Below, piece by piece: positions 34,132-46,245 of a stretch of 64,000 nt of DNA; position 1 is the stretch's first letter; the number at the start of each line of letters is the position of its first letter. The position numbers were made by a program, and so were the translations under genes. The notes beneath the pieces are model-generated. The model had not been told where the DNA came from. It made no database searches and saw only the letters and a list, made by a program, of their open reading frames with translations. Source of the stretch: Mariannaea sp. PMI_226 (lineage: Eukaryota; Ascomycota; Sordariomycetes; Hypocreales; Nectriaceae); contig JANFOG010000005.1 of NCBI GenBank assembly GCA_024336345.1, forward strand, positions 1-64,000, read 5' to 3'.

Positions 34132-36018
34132 CTATGTGGGAAAGCGTCAGGGGCTCAGGTATATTGAACCCCGTTTGATCGAGTAAAGACGAAATCCTTC
34201 CCTACCCTGACCTCCCTTCTTATATGCCCGTCTTACTCACACGGCATCGGGCTGGTAAAGTCCGAAACCCGGAATCGAGGCCCCCGATAATAACCTGGAG
34301 AAGCAAACATTGCGGCAGGTGGTGTCTCGCTTCTGGAGTGGGGCGACTAGACTTGAGTTATTATCGAATAAGCATATGCCACACATGCATATCACATATG
34401 CTTAATCCTTCAACGTTCAAATCTGTAGCCGATGCTGCAGGCTTGCTGACATCGCAGATGCAGCGCAAACAACCTGGCGAATCACAAGAGGCAATGCAAC
34501 GCCGTGGGTGTCGGTAGGGTCGGCGAACGGAGCGAGGGCTGAGGGGACATGCAGTAGGTATGGAGTTTACCCAGTCATGCAGGGACCGCTGCGACGGCCG
34601 CGCAAGTGCAGGTTGTCCATCGGATGAGGATATCACGTAGAGCCGGTTATTGAGAAAGAGTAAGCCAGGGTTTACAACCTGTCTTCGATATTCCCCGTGC
34701 AGAGCCGACTTGTTGAGATGCCCTAACGCCGTCTCCGACCAAATGAACGCCGATGGCCTCAGGGCTGTGGTAGGGCGCGTCTCTTGGCTGTTCGTCGACT
34801 GCAACACTAACCGTATATGAATGGAGGATGCTAGATTAAAATTAATAAACGCACTAAATGCAATCGTTGGGTGTGTCACAAGTAATGGATCAGTTCCAGA
34901 TGTTTTGCTCTTCTGCATCTCTGTGTCGTGGCAGATTCCTTTGAACCAGATTTCCTCAGTGGGAGTAAAAGCCAGAAGCTATGCTCGCACAGACTAGAAG
35001 AAGCACGCGAGAAAGGTGATTCAACTGTAGGGTAAATATTTAAAGGTCGCTCCGGCAAAATCGATGAGTCGCCTTCCCTCTAGGCTGTAGCCCTCAATAA
35101 ACGTATGCCATGTAGTTCTGAAAGTTGTTTGTATAGGTATGGAAGAGCTAACCCACGAGCGCACTAACATGAGGGGGAAGTGTGTACCCTGGCCGTAGGT
35201 AGTCTGAGATTTGGTCCGACAACAGCCGGATTATGTGCTGTACGACGAGGGCAAGAGCGACAGAAGCCAGTGGATGTCGTGCCGTGACGCGTTGCCGCAA
35301 TACCTCTTGTCGCGCTTGAGAAGATGGATGGAGCATGCGGTACAACCGCAGGAGAACGATGGTTTATTAAGTCAGGTTGCGCGCTCTGGGTCTCTCTACT
35401 GTGGTAGATCGAAACAGATATTGTAATTTTCTCATAGGCGGCTTGTTCTGGTCGCTCCCAGACATGAGGATGATTGTTGGGATGGATTTCTCGCTTGAAA
35501 CGCATGAATGGAGTTATTTTTAGGATCGAGACTGACGTGCTTCGTAGGAGCCGTCAGGGTACCGAATCGTCGGGTGGTTGACTGCGTTCGATAAGCTGAA
35601 GAAAATAAACGTAAAGCTGGCCATGCAAAACATAAGCTCGATTTTTAGACGCATGGCCGAGCAAAGAGTATCCTCAAGCCCATCAATTGCGTGGGATAAT
35701 AATATAATAAGGCTACCTAACTAATATTTATATAAAATAAATACATTTACTTCTATTTTTTTTTCTTAATCAAGTTCTTTTAAACTAGTTTAATAAAATA
35801 AACTAATAATTATATATAGACTTCTGCTCCTTATAGTAGGATTGGTATTTATTTCTAAAAGTAATTTTCATAATATAAAAGGTCTGGATTCAAGCCCTAA
35901 CTCTAGGCCACTAATTTAGAATAACTACCCTAATTAGTGAAGTATAGTTAATTGATTTAGGTGAGAAAGTGAAGAAGTTATTTAGTTACAAGAATTGAAT
36001 GCTAGACTGCTATTAAAC
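34132..36018. other. Intergenic, no supported gene
   Basis: FAD gene upstream region, then increasingly AT-rich (about 35690-35990). A 10-bp perfect inverted repeat (TAAGCATATG/CATATGCTTA, 34369-34404) is present. A 185-residue minus-strand frame at 34361-34918 has no recognisable domain and was not called. Confidence 0.45.
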
Positions 36019-39000
36019 TTAGCAGAAATTTCCCTGAGGACCCCCCGCACTGACAATCGCTCTTCCAACACATCCTGTCTTAAATGTAGCAGGAAGATTG
36101 AATGTCATTACATATTCAGATCTAAAATCTCCAATATGTTGATCCGATCCGTCCGTCTTGACGTCAGCATTTGCTCCAAATCCTTTGCCGGTTAAAGCTC
36201 CACAGCCTGCAACTTGCTTCCACAGTTCTTGTCCGCCATCAGTAACCCACCCTTTAATATGTATTTCAAATTTGATCCATAAAACCTTATAACTTCTGTC
36301 ACAGGATGCAGCTGGTCTAGGATCCAGGTATGGGTTAATAACTTCGCCAGAGTTATTGGCATCGGGAGGGACACAGCCTATTATATTGTATTAGCCATAT
36401 ACTTATTTCACTTTCGACTTGTACATACATTGATTGAAAATCCTATTACTCTGAGAGTCATATAGGCAGCCATCAGCACCAAAGTAGATATCACCGTAGC
36501 TGTTGGGCCAGTAAGCTTGAAGCTCGCAGGTCGCCGTAGCATTGGCATCAAATTTCTTGTCTGAATCAAATCCAGCTAGAATGAGTTCAGTGCTATTCTG
36601 AGCGGTGCTATTCTGCGCGGTGTTGTTTTGAGGCATAACGTCTAAACGAAATATACGTTAGTTATTATTCCTTAATTTAGAGTGTATAAGTTTGGCGAAA
36701 TGTGTTCATACTATAAGAGCTCTCATAAATACTAGATATTGCGCCAGCATCAGTTGAACAGCGAGGAGAACCATTAATTAGGATACACCCAGAATTAACA
36801 TGCTAAAGAGTGAGTTTAGTATCGTATTATGTTATGCATCAAGATAGTTGAGAATACATACCAAATTGGTTCCTTTGGGGTTTGGCATAGGAATTGGTGC
36901 AGTGCTAGGAAGTGGCGCATTGCAAGCAACGCTAGACCCAGCTTCGCGCTTAGCAATGCACTTGCGGAAATCGGCACCATTCCACACAACGCTTGGTCCT
37001 CCGTCAACTCGCGGATAGGCGAGACCCTGCATAAAAGACTTGAGTCTTTGAACAAGACCGGCATCCATAGATCTATCGTCAAGAAGTAACTGTTGCCTAA
37101 CATCTGGGAGAGAAATGAGATATAATGCCAATCCCGCAACAATCGATTGAGCTAAGGAGTTGCTATTTTCCTGAACTCTAAAGACGTTGTGGCCTCTATA
37201 TGCGGGCAAGTTTTGCCCTAATGTGTATAGATTTGCTTCCTTTGTTGGTTGTTCGGTGGATTTTTGCATATCAGTATTTACGTGACCAATACTGATCATT
37301 GGGGAATCCGGCCCGAAAATAGAGTCCGGGAGAACATGATCGTCATCTGACAGTGGGTTGTTTGATTGGGCAGCAAAAATTGGTATACCTCTCTTAGCAA
37401 TGGCATCCATTATAATGTTGTAATTTGAAAGGGCTTGTTGCCAGCTATAGTGAGCATATTGCGGATCAAATGTTATGTCCTCGACTAGGAGTATGAATGT
37501 ATTAGTATCCGGACTAAAATAAGAGCGAAATACTTACAGCCAACAGCATAACCCATAACAGCTCGGCCCACGCGGTTATTGGAGATAATATCATTTGCAA
37601 CTTCGAGAAAGGTATCTTGGTGAAAATGTTGTGAATCAGCCTTATATGGAACGATAGCGGCGTTAGGAGCTACGCCTAGGGCACGGCCAACTGCTAGACT
37701 TGCCATGGTGTCTGAATGAAATCCACCCGTCAATTCAAGTTGATTTCTGCCGTTTAACAGATTCAAATCAGCTTCGATAAGTATGGAACCCGGCACCACC
37801 ACATTTCCTTGTCTGCCTCGCAGATCAGGATTTGTGTAGGTTATGTAATCAGTGTCTAGCAGGTAATACCAAGTACCCTGTCCGCCCCCATCTTTGGAAT
37901 ACGCGTACATTGGCGATGTGGATTGCTGACCAAGAGCCGATGATAGCACCTCACGATACTTCAAAAGATCTGAAGGATCCTGTACTATGTTCAACGCACC
38001 GTCCTCAAGGGTATAGGGGAAAACCAACGTTTCCATCCAGAGATCACGACTTAAATATTCTGGAGGTTCAAAGTTTAAAGTGACTGGCTGAGAGACATTA
38101 AACTTTTGAGTATTGGGAGGTGGAATGTCCTGACGTTGGATCGATGAGATTGGGCTACGAGAGGTAGCTGGTGTTGTTAGACCAGGCAACATCGCCAAAA
38201 CCTGCTAGGGTTAGAAATCGATGGCAACTCATGCTGAGAATAAAACTGCTTACTCTTTTGTCATTTTTTAGCGCCTGAAGTTGGGTTTCAGAGATATTTG
38301 CACTCAATGTGCCAAGTACCAGAGCATCGTAATACTTTTGCGCTAATATAGTCGGCCCCTCAATCTCGTTATCACTCCAGATTTGAGATACTTCTTTTTC
38401 AGTGAGATTTTCTTGCGACATAATCCACCACGGACAAGTCTCATTACACTCGCAGCCTTTATATGGTTCTTTTGAGCAAACTGGGATTATAGTTCCCGGT
38501 TCGCTATAACAAGAGCTGGTTAAAGACAAGCATGCAGGGTCTCCACATTCTGGCTTTTTGGGTGGACATTTATTGCTCTCACAAGGGCCTATTCAGTATA
38601 TTAGTAACTAATGCAAAGAAGAATTGCATTGAATTAGACTTACATCCAAGATACTTTCCTTGGAGACAGAGTGAAAATGTTTCACCATCGCAATCTTTAC
38701 ATAAAACTCCTGATGGACACTTTTGTTGGTTTCCTGCATTCTGAGAAACTCTTGAATCTGGGATCTTAATCCCAAACGGTACGCGTTGGTTGTTTCGCAA
38801 ATTCCCTATTGATGCATCAATCATAAGTGAGGTTAATACCGCAATTGTAAGACCCTTTGCGGCAAGATCAGGTGTAATAACAATCCCGGAAAGGGCTAGT
38901 TCTTTTGTAATTAAATCCTGCAAGTTTGCCGTGGTTTGCTGGAATAATGGCCCGTTTAAATTCCTGGGAGGGTATATGCACTGTGCTGTATCGCGCTTTG

Positions 39001-39968
39001 CTACAGCTGAACAAAGTACAGAGCCAATACTTTCGACCTGGTCCCTAAAAACTGGTGAAATAATTACATTGAGGACACCAGAAGAGCCCGTTTCAGTTGC
39101 AACAGCTACTGAGTTAACTGTGGTAGTAACTTTCCCACTGACCGTACTTGTTACTGTTGCTGTTGTAGCGTAACTAGTATCCTATTATTAAGTTAGATAT
39201 TTAATATTAATTCAAATAGGAATAGTATATCTATACCGAAGGAACCCATGCTGTATTACTTCCATCAATAGAGAAGAACTTGGTATTGATATCAGCTTGA
39301 TAATCACTGATATCTGTCGCAACACCAGGTAATATTGGATTAGAGCCATTGTTGCATTCGCAGATAACTCCGACACCCCCGGAGTTCAAGAGATGGAGAC
39401 ACGTTCCAAGAAGATTAGGGTTTTGTCCACCGCAGCTTGCGCAATCTTGCTTTGGCTTGCCTAGGAGTTCTGGGCAGGCTTGGAACGGGACCTGCTTTAT
39501 GTCGGGATTATGATACTTTTCGCCAGCATCAGGAATACCTAATCTTTTGTTAGCAATGCTTACCGAATCAATCTGATCCAAACTTTTATCAATCCCATAC
39601 ATGGACAGTACTCTCCACAGCCTTTACTCTTGCACATAGGATCTCTCTGGTCCCCTGAAATTCGTATGTCGTTGCAGAAACCGTAGACTTTTGTATCACC
39701 TCCACACTGAGAGCATTGTTCCCGAGGCTTGCCTAGCAATTCTGGGCAGGGCTGATCTCCTAGGTTAGATGTTTATAAACACATGATTCTAGTAAGGAAT
39801 TTGACCTACATTGACAACGAATTGACGTTTGTCAATTGAATTATCCGCATCATACTTAACTGAACTTGCTACTGTAGCTATAGCAGGCTCTGGTATTTGA
39901 CTTGTGTTTGCAAGAATAATGGGGGTTATCACCGTAGTGATAATAAGATGGAGTAAAGTAGTCCGCAT
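36019..39968 (-). CDS. Secreted S8 subtilase-like multidomain protein
   Basis: Predicted complement(join(36019..36377,36429..36641,36712..36802,36862..37484,37538..38201,38254..38588,38644..39181,39237..39538,39601..39759,39806..39968)), 1148 residues, all nine introns 46-70 bp and phase-consistent. A signal peptide and possible KR cleavage site (DKRQF) come first. Two cysteine-rich modules start CPELLGKP (residues about 58-205). Next are a Thr/Ser/Val linker and a helical region, then further Cys clusters (CPSGVLCKDC, CECNETCPWW). The peptidase S8 domain has putative triad D615 (LLDTDY), H661 (GFHSDTMA) and S831 (NSNSLAQSIVAG). The C-terminal domain (KGWVTDGGQELWKQVAGCG ... GCVGRAIVSAGGP) resembles, from memory, the tail of killer-toxin-like fungal GH18 chitinases. 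Motif drift makes protease activity uncertain. Intron 1 donor GTCAAA is weak. Confidence 0.82.
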
Positions 39969-40897
39969 AATGAAAATACTTGCGGGTCACTATGTAGACA
40001 GGAGAGTAAAAACTAGAAGTTGGGCTGATATATGCCCTTAATTTATGTAAATCGCACCTAAGTGCAGTCCTGACTGAGGTTATCCTATGTATTTAGTACC
40101 TTCTACTATATAGCGTTAGATTGATCCTTCCCTCCATTGAGTCTAGGTCCAACCACCAGCACAATCCTTCAAAGCTAATATTTCCACGGGAAATTAATAA
40201 AAGAATTTATAAGCAACGGAAATTTCAAATAAACTTTCAAGCAGAATATATGTAATCTAAGCACCTAAATATATGCCCAGTAATTTGGATTGACACCCAG
40301 ACCCAAACTCTTTTAGATATCATTGGAGTGTACTTATCTTTCTCGAAAGCTATAAAGCTTTACTGCCAATATTATAGAAGAATTAATCGACTCCTAAGTG
40401 AACAATGGAGCATAAGAACAAGCAATTGGAGTGCTGTCTCGCTTTATAGCACGTACATCAACATTCCCGCGAGGACCAGTCACTACCTCTTCGTAGGTAA
40501 TTTAGTCTGCTAGAAACCGAAATCGGGCCTTATTGCTAGATGCTTCGCTTGTTTCTATCATCTATTCTCAATGCTGCATTAATTTCCTTAATCTAAAGTG
40601 GATTGGCATTTGGTTCTATTAAGGTATTGCCAGTCCAGAGAATTGAATTAAAGATCTGGGAATATATAAACACAATTATTAAGTAGAGATCGATTAACCC
40701 AAGAAAATAGAACTTGCGAAGGCCTATTCTATGCTGAATGATTTTCTATAATAAATCGGGCATGATTTATGTATCCAGCCTCAATAGACCTAACCTCTAG
40801 AGCGCATAGAGCTTCAGCCGCCGAATGTTAAGTATTATGCTATATACAAGCATTTACATTCTGCTCAACCATCAACTTAACGTCCTTTCTTACCTAG
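39969..40897. other. AT-rich intergenic
   Basis: Upstream of the S8 gene. No gene or clear repeat. Confidence 0.4.
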
Positions 40898-41150
40898 ATG
40901 CTTGGAGGCTTATCTTTAAATGCTAACCACTTGTCACAGGATCTCCAACACCTGCATTCCCTAAGCTTTGGGCATGGTCATCACGCATGTGCAGGTCGCT
41001 TCCTAGCGGCACAGGGGATTAAGGCATTCCTCACGCACGACCGATTCAACTATGATTTTCTGCCTATAAATAGACCTACGCCCGACAATTTGTGATACGG
41101 CGTGGATGCTAAAATTTCCGTAAAGGGGAGGAAGTTCGACGAAGGTATGA
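40898..41150 (+). pseudogene. Cytochrome P450 heme-loop fragment
   Basis: Contains LSFGHGHHACAGRFLAAQGI, a perfect FxxGxxxCxG heme-binding motif, followed by a typical P450 C-terminus up to TPDNL. A TGA there replaces the Arg codon expected before YGVD (one C-to-T change). The rest of the tail (YGVDAKIS) reads through after it. Nothing upstream encodes the rest of a P450, so only the last exon survives. It is a different P450 from the 21-kb gene. Confidence 0.75.
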
Positions 41151-42038
41151 ACAAGCCGAAGCCGGTCGTGGCAGGGGAAGGGCCTGCACGGCTTAAAAAA
41201 GGTTGCTTTTGCTTTTCGGAACGAATGGTCGTAATGCTGCGCGCGCTACAACAAAATGCCTCCGGCCAAATATCCCCCCATAGGACCAATTCTTTTGCTG
41301 CTTTACATAATCTAGTTTAAGTATTATCTAATCTGTGACCCGCTTTCAAGGTTAAGGTCTAAATATATATCTCTCAGTCTACCATTTTTGTCCTTACTAA
41401 ATAGGACTAACGTAATTCACAAGTAAGTGAAACACTTTTACCTACACCTTAAATTGAAACCTCAATTAAATTAACAGTAGCTGGTTATCTACAATAATAA
41501 TACTAGAAATCAATTTACCAGACTCCTCTATAGCTTCTCTACAGGCTGGTATACTATGACCTTGCTTACCGCAATTATCACATCACGAAGTCTTCGTACG
41601 AGCTGGCTGCTCTGGCCACCATTTCGGCGGTCTCCCCCTCTGAGCTGCTTATCAACATCCCTTTTGATCTAATAGATCTATTTTATCTTGAATAGTCAGG
41701 GAGGCTCCAAGCTTTCACATTGCTCTTTTTAGCTGTTCGGCATTTACTTGGTGCTAAATTTTCCGTAGAAGGTCTAGGACCTGAGCACGTATCAGGGCCA
41801 CTTGATGCATTCTTGCAGTTGCCCCCTTTGTAAATTGATCCATTCCAGCTAGCATAGATGTTGGAGAACTATTCTAATACGCTAAGAGTTGGGATTTATT
41901 ATGCCTAGATTGTGCATTTAGTTCATACACAATCTATAATGTCTTTAAGACCCAAGACTGCCATATCTCAGGTAGGGTCTCTGTTGGTGTTAGCGTACGG
42001 AGTACTGCATGAAGCTTTGAAAAACCCTCTTTAGATCA
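41151..42038. other. Intergenic, nothing recognised
   Basis: AT-rich, no gene or repeat identified. Confidence 0.35.
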
Positions 42039-42107
42039 TGTCACATAGGATAGGGGCAACTTCACGGCACAGAAGGTCTTGATTTCTAGCTATAGAAATA
42101 CTTCCAT
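42039..42107 (+). repeat. Family B LTR 5' fragment
   Basis: Begins TGTCACATAGGATAGGGGCA and matches the 9068 copy almost perfectly through TCTTGATTTCTAGCTATAG, then diverges. High identity suggests a younger, truncated copy. Confidence 0.75.
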
Positions 42108-42321
42108 AGCGAACCAACAAGGTCGTCGCGAATATAAGCATGTAAGATGTGGTGTTGAGAAGGCAAGGCCTTAAGTATTGCTTGTCTCATTATGAGTATT
42201 ATTATTCGGATTTTTCGGATTTTATTCGGAAGAAAATTACAAGAACAAGTGTAAGATTACGGCCTACGTACTTGCAAATTACATGCTGGGGTGTAATGTT
42301 ACAAGGGATAGAGTGGGTTCT

Positions 42322-42561
42322 TGTCACAGAATGTAGGGTCAAGAATGTAGGTGTGACGATAAGTGACTCCCCCAGACTATCTAATCCTGTGAGGGGTTTA
42401 TATAAGAGCTTTTCCTGGAGACGCCCCCTTGAATGGGGAAGGGAGGCCGGGGGTTCCCACGGGGCCTTCCGAAGCCAGCTACTGAGACCACCCTATGGGT
42501 ATGCTAGGAGGCTCGAGGTATCTATAGGTCTCATCTACGTGAAAATGGGCTCCCCGCAACA
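42322..42561 (-). repeat. Solo LTR, family A, with 5-bp target duplication
   Basis: 240 bp. On the plus strand it begins TGTCACAGAATGTAGGGTCA and ends CCCCGCAACA, the reverse complement of the family A ends. GTTCT flanks both sides (42317-42321 and 42562-42566). It contains the family's TATATAA box in inverted sense. The 174-residue open frame at 42149-42673 merely runs through it and is not a gene. Confidence 0.88.
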
Positions 42562-43923
42562 GTTCTACTGTTGGCGGCAAACGCCTACTTGGGATGTGGG
42601 ACGCTTACATGACATGATTCTCTTGGCTGCGAGAGCTGACATACTGTACTTTCAGGAAAGAAGTCCTCTTTAACACAATTGACGACTTGGTCAATCATGG
42701 GTGCTGTAAGCATCATTCTTCTAGGCTCTGTGTCTGGAAATCGATTGCTGACCGTCATTTGAACTATGGGTTAGTCGTCGACATGAGAAAGGTATACGGG
42801 TGACAAAGCTCTATTGCCCAATTAACCTTAGGAGGTCAGCCTTTGAAGCGAAGGCTGCCTCTCAGGGCTGATCTGGTTCTACAACGAGGATGTCGCACCC
42901 CGTCATGTCCAAAGACAACCTCTACCTTGTGACCGCTGTAGTGGTAAATTGATGGTGCTTCACTGATTGTTTGATATATCAATCAGAGCCGCCCTCGCCC
43001 GTGTATTGCCGAGGACGACTTTGTCATTCTTTGTTGTTAAGGCATCAGTTGGGATAGCACCCGACCTATAGTAGTTGGACTTTGAAAATGCGGCGGTATT
43101 CAGCCAGGCCGCCACTTCACTCGTGTTGCGGTCAATGAGACACCCTACCATCATCTACCGCCATACCTTGTCAACAGATAACATCTCAACATGGTTGAAA
43201 CATGAGAATGTGTGTCATCCGATAAAAAAGATACCGAGGCGAAGAACAAAAGTCATCATCAAAGGTTTACTTATAATCAATTTACTCTGCAAACATTGCT
43301 CTGGTTCTATCTCAACCTGTTGGACCTTTTGTTGCAACAATGCCTATCTTCTCCTAATATCCAGACATCTTTCCGTCCTCATCTGAGATTTTGTGATCAG
43401 ACTTGGCAAAAAATAACCTGAGAGCGAGGGTATGATCCATCTTCCACCACGCCTCGTTTCGCTAATGCTTGGTCGAGGGAGCCATGGTTGTGGGCTCTAT
43501 CACGAGATAGTATTAGCACTCTGATAATTAAACTAGTGTGATCACTCTTTTGTCACCCTTGACGACTATGGAGGGCATGAATACACTTTTGCACCGTATC
43601 AAGACGGTGTCTCTTCGCAGTCCGAGGGAGAGGTAGAATCAGCCAGGGGAGTGCCTTTGGCCTGATTCTGAGATCCAGTTCTTGGCGTGAACGGCTTTAA
43701 ATTGCAGTATCCTAAGCAAGAGCAATTATGATAGTTGGGGGAGATAACCTTCAGGTTTCGACGACGATATGGTTAAGATAGGGAGGTTGACCATGCATAG
43801 ACCTTGACTGCACGAATCAAAAAAGTAACATGAATAAATAAAGTTGAATTCGCCAGATCCAAAACCTTGGTCATTTTATGGTATCTTCTATCTGAGGTGG
43901 TGAATCAGGCACACGCGTGGATC
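42562..43923. other. Intergenic, no supported gene
   Basis: A minus-strand frame at 42960-43154 could be a gene fragment, but I recognise no family. 3' flank of the GT2 gene on the right. Confidence 0.35.
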
Positions 43924-45567
43924 TCAAGAATCACCAGTGCCTTTTATAAGGACTAGATTGTTCTTGCTAGCAGCATTATGCTTGCAAACATCCTTGCCTC
44001 TAAACGCCAATTCGAGGAAGGAGTAGAGCTCTACAAAGCTGTAGGCAAGAATGGTCGGCAACATCAAAATCCAATGCAGCAGGCCTCTTGTAACCCCCCG
44101 AAGACCCTTGTTGTAATTATTATTTTTATCGCCGGGCACAGGTAGGTTCCAACGGACGAGGACGGTGACGATAAGTAAAAAAGCGTATTGCGTTCCCAAG
44201 AAGATGAAGCAGATGGTTGAAAAAAGAGAATCGCTGATGAAGAGTCGATCATGTTCGGCAGCAACCTTGTTGATGAGCTGAGTAATGATAGGGGAAATCA
44301 CAGAGAAGATGGCGCTGGCGCAGAGAATGAGGCCATAGTAGATGAAAAAGCGGGTGGCCCAGCTGATGGACAGATACAACGAAGGCATCCGATACGTCTT
44401 GACAATGAAGTAGTGGAAGACTTCGCCTGCGCCAATAGTCCAACGACGAACCTGAAGAGCCCATTCACGGATTTCGTCTGCGTAGTTGGCGCCAGAGGTC
44501 GGACCATTGATAGAAATGAGATTCAAAGGCCGGATGCGGATTTCTCTTCGTGTAATGATAGTGTAGCGAATCAAGGCAATAATATCCTCCATCTGATAGG
44601 CTGGGTGGGTAAAGGCGCCCTCCTCCAACAATTTGACACTGAGGGAGTAATGAGACATGGGGTTGATGTTCCAGGGAATCAAAATACCCATGAAGAAAAA
44701 TGTACGCAAAACACCGGTAATATCGACATAGAAGGGCATGGAGTCGCGCTTGTAGATAATAATGGATTGCCAGATGGAGGAGTGGCGGCCGGCGAAATCC
44801 AGCTTAGAGTACTCGGTTTCCAGCTCCAGCATGTACTCCGGATCGAAAACGGCGTCGCAATCGCAGTTGGTAAAGATGTGTTCGTATTTCTCATAGTTGT
44901 AGTCGACATCTTGACGCAGGATCTGTAGGCCTTGGCGACAGGCGTAATTCATGTTCGAGCACTTGCCGCTAATTTCGCCAGGAATTCCCGAGGGGTGGAA
45001 GGTGATGATGAGACGGAGGAATTTGCTCTCGTACTTTGCGTAGACTTCATCGCGTTTGGCTTCCTTGTCGGGTGTGCGACATTCCATGCCAATAATGACG
45101 GAGAGACGGGATTTGGCATCTTTTTGCTGCATGAGGGAATCCAAGGTGGTTTGCAGTACGCTCATAGGTTCCTTGTACAAGGTCATGGCAACTATGTGAC
45201 GAATGGTTGAGTAGTTGTTGGCTGTGTCATCAGCTGATTCGACATCTTGGGCTTTTATGGTCTTGAGCTTGTTTCGACTTTTAATGGCCAGTGTTCGACG
45301 AATGGCGCAAATTGTAGCTATCAGCCAGATGAGTTGAAAAAGACCGATCATGATTATGATGACAAGGTTGGTTGCTTGGTTGACATAGGGAGTAAGAGGC
45401 ATCCATATTGGAAATAGAAGAAAGGTGAAGATTGTTAGGAGAAACAATAAGTTCCAGCGAACATAGCGGTTGGCTGCTTCTAGTTTTGCAGCGTCAATGC
45501 CACTGTCTAGGCTGTCGACAGATGAGGATGGCAATGATGAAGGCATATTGGGCGGAATTTCTCTCAC
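43924..45567 (-). CDS. GT2-family processive-type membrane glycosyltransferase
   Basis: Single exon, 547 residues (an alternative ATG seven codons in, at 45546, is equally good). Two N-terminal membrane helices (about 38-60 and 66-88) precede a cytoplasmic GT-A domain. It has DxD-type NCDCDAVF (D236, D238), the base-type ED in YQMEDI (D328) and QVRRW (372-376). D, DxD, ED and QxxRW form the signature of inverting processive GT2 enzymes such as cellulose, chitin and hyaluronan synthases. Four or so C-terminal helices follow. At 547 residues it is much shorter than chitin synthases, so it belongs to the smaller fungal GT2 group of unknown polysaccharide product. Likely acts at the plasma membrane or Golgi. 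Confidence 0.88.
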   Translation of the reverse strand: MREIPPNMPSSLPSSSVDSLDSGIDAAKLEAANRYVRWNLLFLLTIFTFLLFPIWMPLTPYVNQATNLVIIIMIGLFQLIWLIATICAIRRTLAIKSRNKLKTIKAQDVESADDTANNYSTIRHIVAMTLYKEPMSVLQTTLDSLMQQKDAKSRLSVIIGMECRTPDKEAKRDEVYAKYESKFLRLIITFHPSGIPGEISGKCSNMNYACRQGLQILRQDVDYNYEKYEHIFTNCDCDAVFDPEYMLELETEYSKLDFAGRHSSIWQSIIIYKRDSMPFYVDITGVLRTFFFMGILIPWNINPMSHYSLSVKLLEEGAFTHPAYQMEDIIALIRYTIITRREIRIRPLNLISINGPTSGANYADEIREWALQVRRWTIGAGEVFHYFIVKTYRMPSLYLSISWATRFFIYYGLILCASAIFSVISPIITQLINKVAAEHDRLFISDSLFSTICFIFLGTQYAFLLIVTVLVRWNLPVPGDKNNNYNKGLRGVTRGLLHWILMLPTILAYSFVELYSFLELAFRGKDVCKHNAASKNNLVLIKGTGDS

Positions 45568-46061
45568 GAATCAATGAAGGAAATTTTCTATGAGGAGAAA
45601 ACGAACGTATGAATCATGACAACACCTCTGACCGAGTAGTCAAAAGCTTTCATCTGAATTTTTGAGGGCAGCGTGGGGGGAGTTGTTCTTACTTTGTACA
45701 CGGAGGCAGTTCCCTTCGCGGACCCTCTTTCTCGGATACTAAGTCTAAGCCCTAAAGATAATAACAAAATATGATATCATGGATACAGGACGGAGTATTT
45801 TGTTAGCTGATGTACGAATACATGTAGAGTAAGTTGATGCCAAAAAAAAAAAAAAAAGGAAGATATCGCAAGGTAATAATGACTAAGTGGGCCTACTACT
45901 TCGTACTCGCTACCTGGGATATGGATACATTGCATATCGAAACTAAGTGAGGCTGCTGAGCGGCTGGGTTTTCAACGTAAATAAAAGTAAACGATTCCGA
46001 ATAGGGAGTAGTACTTGTAAAGGGAGAGAGTTAATTGAGCCAGCAAGTACGAAATACTTTG

Positions 46062-46245
46062 TATGGATACTCTGCCAAGTCTTTAAGTACTTGTTGTTTC
46101 CAATCTCCAATCCTTAGTGATCCATAATTCAGCTGGCTTACTGTCACTACATGGACAAAAGAAGGAATATTAGTCTAACTAGTTTAGTCTCCTACGTTAT
46201 TGAATTGCTTATGATTTTAGAACCATTTCTTCGGGCACACACTGG
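46062..46245 (+). repeat. Direct repeat R4, copy 1
   Basis: About 184 bp starting ATGGATACTCTGCCAAG. Shares long blocks with copy 2 at 46492: TTGTTTCCAATC, AATTCAGCTGG, GAAGGAATATTA, AGAACCATTTCTTC. Differences are mostly transitions. Confidence 0.75.

Noticed and set aside
34361..34918. 185-residue minus-strand open frame
   Set aside because: No signal peptide, domain or clear splice context; composition like the surrounding intergenic DNA.
42149..42673. 174-residue plus-strand open frame
   Set aside because: Runs through the family A solo LTR and its flanks; no domain and repeats of the LTR elsewhere are not open in this frame.
44251..44928. 225-residue plus-strand open frame
   Set aside because: Antisense shadow of the GT2 glycosyltransferase, which has all its catalytic motifs on the other strand.
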